Positions 53,301 to 62,258 of a stretch of DNA of 64,000 bases are shown here, one piece after another. A program made the position numbers and the translations under genes. The stretch spans positions 347,501 to 411,500 of the forward strand of contig LSRY02000002.1 of the NCBI GenBank assembly GCA_001643675.2. The letters run 5' to 3'. The DNA comes from Monocercomonoides exilis. Taxonomy: Eukaryota; Preaxostyla; Oxymonadida; Polymastigidae. Within the stretch, counting starts at the first letter, position 1; every line of letters begins with the position of its first letter. Below the pieces are notes generated by a model. That model was not told the origin of the DNA, searched no databases, and saw only the letters and a program-made list of their open reading frames with translations.

Positions 53301-56300
53301 GGCAGACTCTGCTTTCTGTAGGTATTCTCGTCGCTTCTCGCTGGCTACACCTGTCAATGCCTTTCTGACACTCCATCCGATCAGCCCTCTTTCCATCGAG
53401 GTGCGCTTTTCCATTCCTTTCCACTCGCTCACTTCTTCCATTGCTGTTCCTTTCTTATCTCCTGCTTCATATTTATTCACAGGGTCGTTTCCAGGCAGAG
53501 TGTACACAACCTCTCTTCAGGACATGCATGACCGCCTGCGAATCCTTCTTCCTCTCTCGCCGCGCATCACCCAGGCGTGGGAGCAGGTGATGCTGATGCT
53601 TGCTCTGCCCCACCGCTCTGTCACACTCACAGAACTGGAAATCTGCCTCAGAAGGTTTCCGAGGGAGGATCTGGTGATTGCACTGCAGAGGTCGGTTAGA
53701 TCAGGAATGGTGAAAAAGGACAAACCAGATCAGAGCATGAACGGGACGGAGAGAAAGAGGAAGCAGAAAAAGGAGAGAAAAGAGAGTTATTTCGGGGGAA
53801 GTGAAGATGAGCTGTATGACGGAGGCAAAGACGAGACGAGCGACGAAGATTTTGAGCGATTTCTGTTTGGGGATGAAAATGACGATGATTTCTTGTTCAG
53901 AGAAATTGATTTTAGAGAGCCCGGCTCAGCAAATCTTTTGAACAGAAATGGTGTTGCAGGCGTTGATGTGGAAACCGATGCCCCTGTTTTGCCGAAGGAA
54001 GCAAACAGCCCAATACATCAGTCAGTTGGAGCATCAGATGGAAGTGGGAGTGAGAAAGGAACGCCAACAGCAGCAGACAATAATACTATCACAATGGATC
54101 AAGCACAAGAGAAATCAATGTCAGATGTTAGTACCAATCTCTCCTCTCATTTTCTGCCTTCATTAATGTTGGATTCAACAGCCTTTCCGAATGCGCAGGA
54201 GCAGTCAAAGTTTGTCATTGCTAACAAAACCAGGTATTCGATGAAGAAGGAGTATCGCTTGGCTGCCTGTGGAGGACACGTCTTGCCCACAAACGCTGGA
54301 AGCCGACTGACTCAGTTCTTCAACGAGCTCACAGGGCAGATTAAGAAGGACAGCAGGGAAAAGGAAGAGAAGATTATTGATGTTAATCAGCAACTGATGC
54401 AAAATGACGTGCAAAAATCTCAAAAGGATGAAACAAGAATAGAAGAATTAAAAGAAACGAATAAATCTATTTCTGAAGCTTCAAATGATATTGATGCAAG
54501 CAATAATCAGCTTAAGAAAGATGCAATTTCAGCTTCTCCAAACATCGCTGGTTCTGTTTCATTGAATTATCCTTCTGATTCAGTTGATGAATACACCACA
54601 ATAGCACAGGTTAGCTCCATTTGCCTGCTTGGTGTGTTGTATATGATGATAATTGAGTTTGTAGAGGTTGAGCCGGCTTTGCCAGAGCAGCCTCGGAAAA
54701 TAATGGCGAAGCATATCAACAAGTCAGTTAAGAGGAAGAAGACTGCGACAAAAGAAAAAGAAGCTTCAAAAACAGAGAAAATGGAGAAAAGCAACATATC
54801 AAACGAGATTGATCACAGTAAAGAGTCAGCAGAAGCAGACAAGCAAGTGCTTTTACAAGCAAATGAAGAGAAAGATGTGAATTCTGATGAGGAAGAGGAT
54901 GACGATGAAGATGATCATGATCCATATCAGGTTCAAAAGGCGCTTGTGAAGCTTGGGATGCTGACTGTAGACAAGAGCCAGAACTATTTGATGGTGGGGT
55001 GGGCAATGAAAGCGAAGCCTTCAAAATTGTGGATGAAAAAAAGGAGAAGTTGTTGTTTAAACGGAAAAGATCATAGAAATGCACAAAAGACAAAGAAAAG
55101 TGCGACAAATGGCAATGAGATTCAAGTGAGAAATGAAAAAGCAAATGATCCAAAAGCTGAAAGATTCTTAGCAGATGATATTGTTCATATGTTCAACAGC
55201 AGCAAATTTAAGTATCCATCAGTTCGCCTTGATGATTTGTCTGTTGCGTCGTCATCTTCGTCTGAGCCATTTCCATTCGGTTATTCCCAGCAGCACTCAG
55301 AAAGACATTCATATCAGCGTATATCTCCCTCCCTCTCTCCGTCTGAGACGCCGTCCCTTCTTCCACCTTCGCTCTTGTCAGAAACACCTGCTTCTGCTTA
55401 CACTTCTCGTTCCGTCTCTTTGGAAGCAACTGCAGACGATGAAAGAGCTTTCTCTGAAGTTCTTCTTAACAACAAAAATGTTCCTCTTGTGAATATTCGC
55501 AATGAAGCTATCAATGCAACCAATGGAGATGATTTGAACGAAGAATCTGATTTTCCTTTCAGCGACAGTGAAGATGAGTCAGAATCTTCTGGGGCATTGC
55601 CAAACGCTCAAAAAAGGTTGAGGATTGAGTCAAATATCGAATCTCCAAAACACCAACTGGATTCGCCAACAATACAAAACACTGAAGCCACAGAGCCTCT
55701 TGCTGTTCCATCTCTTTTGGAGTTCAGCCAATCACAGGCAATTGATTCAGATGATGTTACTTCTCCAAACATTGCAGAGCATCCCATTTTCAATCAAATG
55801 GCTACTGAAACATCAATGGCACATCTCAATCAATCATTAGATGTAATTGAAGTCAGCCAAGACGAGTCATCAAAACAGCCAACAGCTCAAGAACTTGATT
55901 CTTTTTACAGCTCGATTCATTCTTCAGCCCCAGCAATCACACAAGAACAATCAAACCTTCTTCTGTCGCTTATCAAAAACGGACCAAAAGTTGTAAAACT
56001 TGACTGGGTTGGTAGTTCATCTCGTGAAGAATTATTGCCTTTCCCGCTTTCTCTTTTCAAAGATTCGCCTTTCTTTGCCTTTTCTCATTCTTCATCATTG
56101 TCTCTTTCTTCTCTTCTCCAATCTCCTTCTTCATCGCCATTTCTTTCCTATCAGCAAAAAGATTCTATTCATATAAGCAAGGAATTGTTGATGGCGATTG
56201 TCACTCATTGTATCAACGGTGTTTCTTATCCATCGTCTGGCTCTGAAAGAGATGTCATCCCATCCGAACCAGCAACGCTCATATCTTTGATTGAGTATGT

Positions 56301-57678
56301 TTCATCTACGCTTTTATCTTTGTCTCGGAATTGCTCTGATCCTTCCCATGACTTGCTCAATTTGTGTGCATCTTCAAGAATGTCACAAAATTATCTTCCA
56401 TCTTTTTCTCCTTATAATTCAAGTTTTCAAGTCCCTTTCCATATATCAGAAAAACTTTCCTCAGCAAATGCCTCTTGCCGCTGCACAATATGTGCTTTCT
56501 TAAAACTGAAAGTGCATCTTGATCTCCTCGTAGCATCTGGTCTGCTTCTTGTGCAGCATCCGCATTCTCTCTTGCCACTTGCCTCGTCTCCTTCAATCCG
56601 ATTTCCTAACTCTCCATTTGTGTCCTTCCCTTCCACACTTTTCATCCCGAGCTACACAAATCCACACACCTGTTCTCCTTCCTTCAAAATCAACGCGTCT
56701 CTCTCGCAGCCTCGTTCGGCTCAGGCGCTGTCTTCTCTGTTGCAACCAGCAAAGTTTTCGTCCTCTGCTGGCTGTGTGTCTCAAATGTCATTCAGCAGAT
56801 TGTCATTCCTCGCTTCAAGTGTGCTCCTTCAAAGCAGATGGAGTTCTGCTCCTCTGTGGAACAACTGCATAAGCATCCCTGCCATCTTACGACCATCTTT
56901 TGACGGAGTCAGCTTGCCAACATCATCTTCATCTTCATCTTCATCTTTGGCTACTTCTTCTTCTACCACTGCCACTTCTGCGCAATCCACTTCGAACATT
57001 TCAAACACATCTCCTTCATTTCATTCACATCTTTTTGATTTTCTGCCTAATTCTCCCTCAAAATATCTCTTCTCACAAACACAATCTCTTATTTCTAGTT
57101 TGCTTTATGCTGCTCCGTCTCTTCCACTTCCCGTTCTGTGCAAATCACTTCCTCATCTTTCGTTCGCCTTTGTTATTGATGTCCTTACGTCAATGGAGCA
57201 AGTCGGAGCTATAGGAGATTCTATTATCTTATCAGTCAAACACAATGAAGAAACAGTATTATCAAGCAAATATTGTGCAGATGATCCAAATGAAGAGAAA
57301 GCAAAGCAATCAACACAACAAATGGAAACTGCTTCTAACAGCACATTTTTAGAGAACATAAGTCAATCAAAGCTCTTTCAGCAAGCTGTTGAATCTTATC
57401 CGATTATCAACGGGACGTATTTATCTCTGCATGATTTAGTATCTTCGCTTCCATTCTTTGATTTTGCAGAGACTTTCGAATCGACAAAAGTGGAAAATCA
57501 TTTTGTTCAAAAGGGAATGGAAGAAGAGGAAGAGGAAGAGGAAGACAAAGAACTATCGCATTATCACGCCGAGCATGCAAAAGCAGATAAAAGTGACTTT
57601 TCTTCAGTTCAGTGGAGAAATCTTGCTCTTTCGCACAATATCTCTCCATCCATATCATCCCTCTTTTTAATCAGATGA
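47391..57678 (+). CDS. GTF3C1: Largest TFIIIC subunit (GTF3C1/tau138-like), spliced, 5' end unresolved
   Basis: Subunit that binds the B-box of tRNA promoters for RNA polymerase III. Four exons were read: 47391-47551, 47615-47711, 47773-47872 and 47958-57678 (3358 codons). The three short exons are supported by frame continuity and by a winged helix spanning them (IERYLSVHKVLDRVTLKHLL, then NRIFSMMEEKGIITEIE). The order of further segments fits the family: GFIVPKMERARLLHQWL (48766-48835); LPLSLFCQVIGVFSDSPALK (49135-49195); FWADLQQVSHHVFLA (49909-49955); a SANT-like WSIDDNVRLMQLHRNFSHLM (51753-51812); RHFWRLLQKPPYRRAYIEYV (52213-52272); and a C-terminal winged helix with LTSMEQVGAIGD (57185-57220). 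A charged KKKKRKRKADD...DDDD region (52342-52400) and long Ser/Glu tracts enlarge it beyond the ~2,100 residues of the human protein. The N-terminal B-block domain is not seen and may lie in unfound upstream exons. Confidence 0.82.
47552..47614 (+). other. Intron in TFIIIC-like gene (63 nt)
   Basis: Donor GTTTGA, acceptor TTTCATAG. Removal joins ...AAA CCT to AGA ATT in phase 0. Confidence 0.75.
47712..47772 (+). other. Intron in TFIIIC-like gene (61 nt)
   Basis: Donor GTTTGC, acceptor AATTTTAG. Removal creates a Met codon (A|TG) and keeps the winged-helix frame. Without it, the frame stops at about 47742. Confidence 0.8.
47873..47957 (+). other. Intron in TFIIIC-like gene (85 nt)
   Basis: Donor GTTTGC, acceptor TTATGTAG. 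Removal joins GA|A and links ...TEIESE to TTTTSGFSLPVRLLLYKG. The apparent ATG at 47863 is just upstream of this donor and is not the gene start. Confidence 0.85.
48588..48655. repeat. TCT/TCA-rich poly-Ser tract
   Basis: Imperfect trinucleotide run encoding about 20 serines in the TFIIIC-like protein, between the winged helix and the GFIVPKM segment. Confidence 0.75.
49781..49832. repeat. Perfect TTC/TCT microsatellite encoding poly-Ser
   Basis: About 17 uninterrupted copies of the trinucleotide encode a serine homopolymer just before the FWADLQQV segment of the TFIIIC-like protein. This is the longest perfect trinucleotide run I noticed in the window. Confidence 0.9.
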
Positions 57679-58071
57679 ATTAAATTGAAATTTTTTCACT
57701 TTTCAAAATTCAAGTTAATAACTCATTTTTTGAATAAAAGAGTTTTCTGTTCAAATCAAGTTATGTTCATGCCCTTTTACATTGTATTTTAAATTCGTAA
57801 CGATTTGTATTAGTGTGATCTTTGTTTCAGAATTATATGATCCACAATTTCCGTAAGATACTCAATCAAATTTGCATCAAACTTTTAATAAACTATCGTT
57901 TCTGTTAGCATAGTTTATTTTTTTTTAAAAAAAAGTGAACAACGTTTATAATTTTGAGCATGTCTTTACGAATAAATTAAAACAATTTGTAATCAGCAAA
58001 GTTTTTAAAAATAAAACAAATACAAAAAAAAAAACTTTTACCCGATAGTTCCCAGCCTCTCTTCAATTGTC
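57679..58071. other. Tail-to-tail intergenic region
   Basis: AT-rich spacer between convergent genes (TFIIIC-like + and the charged protein gene -). AATAAA-like strings occur near 57736 and 57972, but none can be assigned as a polyadenylation signal. No gene is seen. Confidence 0.5.
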
Positions 58072-60419
58072 TCAAAACACTTGAAGACGATCAAAGCACC
58101 ACGGAAAACGCAATTCTCTTGGCACCATCAAAAAATGCCACTTCCAGTTTGTCTGAATTGTTGCTTTAATTTCCCTTTGTTTTCTCCTCCTGTTGCTGTC
58201 AATCCTCTTTCCAACATTTGTTTCAGCATCATTGACACTTTCAAAGTCCGATGCAGATTTAAACAGAATGCACAGTTGTTCAATAAGCACATTAATTGTA
58301 TACCTCCTCTTGACCTGCACGGTCAAAGGAAGTTCAAATGTAGCACTCGACGGGAGCGGGTCAAGAGGCACAAATGGAAGGTTCATGGCTGATGGAAGCT
58401 GCGAGCCTTTCTTTTTGATAGAAGGCATAAAATGGCGCTTTGCAGGAAGAGTAATAGTGCGATCTTCAAAGGTGCTTGGCAGTGTTGCGATCTCATCGGA
58501 ACACAGCAGAATGTTCTGATACGGCGAGTCGTACCAAACTTGTTGGGTTATAACTGATTCCAAGCAATTGTCGCTGTCTTTTCCTGATGGATCAGAATCA
58601 AACAAAGAAGTAAAAACATTGAAAGAAGCATCGTTATCCATGCTATTTTTTGAGGATTGATCGAAATTTTCAGTTTTTTGTATTAATTTTCGATTACCTG
58701 TAAATTGGCGTAAGTTTTGACCATCTCTTGCTTCAAAAGTCTCAGTATTGCTCAAAGCTGGACATTCTGCAATCGAAGACAGCTTTCTAATATCAAAATT
58801 TCTGAGGCTTCTGTCTTCGGAAGAAGAAGACAAAAGTGACCTTTGTGAATGCTCCAATTCTGACTGAGCGGGAATGATGTCAGCAACTTTGGAAATAAAT
58901 GTCGAAGTAGAAATCTGAAAAGAGGGTGATGAGGAATTAAGATCCAGTGGCTGTATTGATGCTGGATCTTCTAGTTGAATGCTTGGTTTTCCATGAATTT
59001 CTTCATCGAATTCTTGTGAAAGCAACTGGTGATAAGGTTCAATAAACTTTTCTGTTTCTTCAAAAGGAACTTTTCCACTTTCGTTTTGTGCAATCTGTTC
59101 GCACTTCTCCCTTTCCCTTCTTTTTTCGTGCTTCAATTGCTCTTTTTCAGTGTTGTTGAGATAAACACTGATGTCTGTCATTTCTAATCGTTTTGTCTTC
59201 TTCTCCATCTTCTTCTCTTTCTTTTCCATCTTCAGTTTCATCTCCAACACTTCAGTCGCTGATAGTTTTCCTTCCTCTAAATCTTTCAAATAGCTTTTGA
59301 TCTCCTCCAATGTCATTTCCTGTGTCTCGCCTTCTGTCAGCTCCATGTCAAGATTCGTCTCTTTCTCTTTGATTTTTTCTTCTGCTAAGTCCCACATTTG
59401 CTGCTCAGACTCATCTGTGATCCATTCTTTTCTCACCCATTTCCCAAAGATTTTCTGATATTTCTTTGCATCCTGAATTTCTTCAGCAATCTTTTGCCTT
59501 TTCATTTTCATGTATTTCTCACCGATACCATTAACTTCTTGCAACTCAATGTCATTATTTCTCCACTTCTGAAGCATCATAGCTTTTTTATATTGTGCAA
59601 ATTCAGAAACCTTTTTTTCACCGTTGTTAAAGTCCATGTCATGCACTTGTTCCTTTTTCTTGCTTGTTAACTGAAAATTTGTGGTTGATGAAAGTGCATC
59701 ATCAATGCCATATTCTTTCTGTGATGAATTCATCTTGTCAATCAGCGTCATGAACGCTTCTGATGTTGATATTCCGCGTTCTAATGGAAGCAAATGATCT
59801 GAAACTTCTTTGATATAGTCTCGCGAATGAATCATCTTTGTTACCTCTTTTTCTTCACTTTCTATTTTTGGATGAATAATTCTACTTTCGCTTTGTTCAT
59901 TTGTTTCTGGTAGTGTTAATGGATATTGTACTGGCAAAGATGAATAGAATGAAAAAATAGAAAGGTTTTGTGGAACAGTTGCAGTATTAACAGGTTCTTT
60001 GTGAGTGTCTTTAAATGAAAAATGAGCGCTTGAAATAAACGAGGAATCTGGAATAGAAGAATGAAATTTTTCGTTCACAAAATAGGATTTGCTTATTGTG
60101 CTTGAAGAAGAAGATTCAAAGTACGTATGGCAATTTTGTGTAGCGTTTTGCATCATCAAATTTGCTGAAGAACATTCATCGATTTTGTGCTCAAAATCTG
60201 TATGCGATTTCTGAAAATGTATCTCATCATCTAAAGTCAAAATATCATTTTCAGAATTTTTCGAACTTCTAACATGTATTGCTTGAGAAAGCTAAAATAA
60301 GACAACGCAAAAATTTTAAAAATCACAAAATTAAAAGTGTTCAACGAGCGACATTTAAAAGTTTATAATAATTTTGACAAGCATTTATTTCAAACCGTTT
60401 TAGCAATGTTGTAGCTCAT
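58072..60419 (-). CDS. Uncharacterised charged, coiled-coil-like protein, two exons
   Basis: Protein of 747 residues from exon 1 (60419-60396, MSYNIAKT) and exon 2 (60291-58072). The long frame alone has no ATG near its beginning, but a GTTTGA donor at 60395 and a TTTTAG acceptor at 60292 join it in phase 0 to a short ATG exon. I do not recognise the family. The N-terminal third is Ser/His-rich and polar. The middle (about residues 230-420) is strongly charged and probably helical, with Lys/Glu-rich stretches such as EVLEMKLKMEKKEKKMEKKT. The C-terminal part contains PLPSSATFELPLTVQVKRRY and a basic SNRRRKQREIK segment. No transmembrane helix or signal peptide is seen. It is divergently paired with prefoldin 3 across 97 bp, which suggests constitutive expression but not function. 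Confidence 0.75.
60292..60395 (-). other. Intron of the charged-protein gene (104 nt)
   Basis: Donor GTTTGA and acceptor TTATTTTAG on the minus strand; phase 0. Confidence 0.75.
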
Positions 60420-60516
60420 TTTCCATGGCTAAAAAAAGAATAAATATTTTAGAATTATGGAAAATCCCCATTTTTAAATTTCAATCAGAATTTTTGTGGT
60501 TTAACTTTGTTAAATT
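60420..60516. promoter_or_regulatory. 97-bp divergent promoter
   Basis: The start codons of the minus-strand charged-protein gene (60419) and of prefoldin 3 (60517) are separated by only 97 AT-rich bases. This segment must therefore hold both 5' UTRs and initiation sites. No specific motif is identified. Confidence 0.6.
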
Positions 60517-61412
60517 ATGACAACAGACAACTCAACTGTCGAGCATCCAGATGAAAAGCCAACATTAGGTTTGCTATTTTTCTCTTTAAAGGTGATCATT
60601 ATGATTATTCTGGCATATTGCAGAGAAAGTGTTCCACAATTCTGATCTCGTACGGAGTTCGCCCCCGAATCCAAGAGGAATAATGCCAGCACCTTTTATA
60701 AACGATGTTGATAAATTTATGGAAACGTGTCAATTTGAAGTTGCATTCAGACTTTTGAACGAACTTTATCAGTATGTTTTTGAGTTTTATCTCTTTGTAA
60801 TTGTTTTGTTACATTCATTGAATGCTTGTTTTTCAATATAACGTTATTCGATACAGAAAGTACAAATATATGGAGAGAAGTCTTGCAATCAAAAAAGCAG
60901 CTCTTGAGAAAAAAATACCTGAAATTCAGAAATCACTAACTGCACTTGATCATCTCATCGAAAAGAAAGACCAGGAAGAACCTCATGTTGTGGATTTCCT
61001 TCTTCACGAAAATGTTTACGCTCAAGCAACTCTTAAAAAATCTTCAGCAGTCGGACTGTGGCTTGGCGTATGAATATTTTTTATTTTTAGTGAACTTTCA
61101 AATTACAAAAATTTATTCAAATCTAGGCAAATGTAATGGTTGAGTATTCTCATGAAGACGCAAAAGAACTTCTAACGAAGAACTTGAATAACGCAAAAAT
61201 CACTCTTAACTCTATTAATGAAGATTTCACTTTTCTGAAGGAACAACTTACTATTTGCGAAGTCGGTTTGACATTTGATGCATTTTTTGTGAAGCAAAGA
61301 AAATATTTTTTATTTAATCATTTTTGCAATTTTTTCAGGCATTGCACGTATATTCAATTATGATGTCAAGAAAAGAAGAGAAGCGAAACTTGCACAAAAA
61401 GCATCTTCTTAA
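60517..61412 (+). CDS. VBP1: Prefoldin subunit 3 (VBP1/Pac10-like), five exons
   Basis: Alpha-type subunit of the hexameric prefoldin chaperone, which hands nascent actin and tubulin to the CCT chaperonin in the cytosol. Exons: 60517-60568, 60624-60771, 60857-61067, 61127-61265 and 61339-61412, giving 207 residues, close to the usual length of about 190-200. The joined protein matches the family along its length: MPAPFINDVDKFM near the N-terminus, YKYMERSLAIKKAALEKKIP in the first coiled-coil arm, then WLGANVMVEYSHEDAKELL in the central beta hairpin region and FNYDVKKRREAK at the end of the second helix. Every junction keeps the frame. It is the only gene here ending in TAA. The identification is firm. 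Confidence 0.95.
60569..60623 (+). other. Prefoldin 3 intron 1 (55 nt)
   Basis: Donor GTTTGC, acceptor ATTGCAG; phase 1 (G|AG). Confidence 0.9.
60772..60856 (+). other. Prefoldin 3 intron 2 (85 nt)
   Basis: Donor GTATGT, acceptor GATACAG; phase 2 (CA|A), joining LNELYQ to KYKYMER. Confidence 0.93.
61068..61126 (+). other. Prefoldin 3 intron 3 (59 nt)
   Basis: Donor GTATGA, acceptor AATCTAG; phase 0, joining GLWLG to ANVMVEY. Confidence 0.95.
61266..61338 (+). other. Prefoldin 3 intron 4 (73 nt)
   Basis: Donor GTTTGA, acceptor TTTTCAG; phase 1 (G|GC), joining ICEVG to IARIFNYDV. Confidence 0.93.
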
Positions 61413-61753
61413 GCTCTCTATTTTTTCGGTTATACGAAAGTCTCAACAACTCCTTCATAATCACATTCATATCGATTGATATTTTATCATCAAATCTTTC
61501 TTCTCATTTTCATCTCATTGAACTCTTAAAACTGAATTCTTCTGAAAGATTTAGCATAAAGAATATTTTCTTTGACATTTTCGAAATTCAGTTCAGTTAA
61601 TTTGCGTGGGTGTTGTATTTTTAATATGTATTTTCAAACTCAATTATTACGAATCATTTTTAAAACATTGTAAAAATAAAAACGAAACCTCCCAAAAGAT
61701 TTATATTTAATTTTTAAATATGCCGGTATTTATTGATATGCATGTAAATCCAT
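61413..61753. other. Intergenic region between prefoldin 3 and the MCMDC2-like gene
   Basis: AT-rich; no gene is seen. An ATG at 61720 opens a 61-codon frame overlapping the next gene, but it shows no homology and is a shadow. Confidence 0.55.
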
Positions 61754-62224
61754 ATGGAAGCTCAAATGCAAGTTTCTACATGGAAGTTGCAAGAAGTTAT
61801 TCGAAATTACGTCATCGAAAAGTCTCTTCTTCAGTATATCGAAAAACAGTTACGAAAAAGGAAAAATTATCTTTCACGGGGCGGAGTTGCTACTATACAA
61901 ATTGATTGCAATATCTTTGATCTAATTTATTATGATGTTTCAATGATAAATGTTTTTACGGGTAAATATAAATTTGCTGAAAATCTCTGGAGAAAAGTGA
62001 TATTTTCCCTTTTGGGCGAAAAGTTTCATCTCTGGTCCGAGGATCAGTTGAAGATAAAACTTTTTTTGGATTCTGTATTGTCGCCTCTTTGCTCGGATAT
62101 AACTGTTCATTATCCAAATGGATGCAATATTTCACTCTGTGGCTTTGTGATGTCTCTTTCAACTCCGTTTGTGGAAATGTATGTACTTGTCATTTTTTTC
62201 GTGAAGAATCCGTTTTGGTCATTT

Positions 62225-62258
<34 letters not shown>

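Noticed and set aside
58024-58110. Alternative reading frame at the 3' end of the charged-protein gene (CVFRGALIVFKCFETIEERL)
   Set aside because: It looks protein-like, but no GT(A/T)TG donor or sensible acceptor joins it to the main frame; a sequencing indel or chance is possible.
61720-61905. 61-codon frame starting at ATG 61720
   Set aside because: It overlaps exon 1 of the MCMDC2-like gene in another frame, and only the other frame has homology and continues across the intron.
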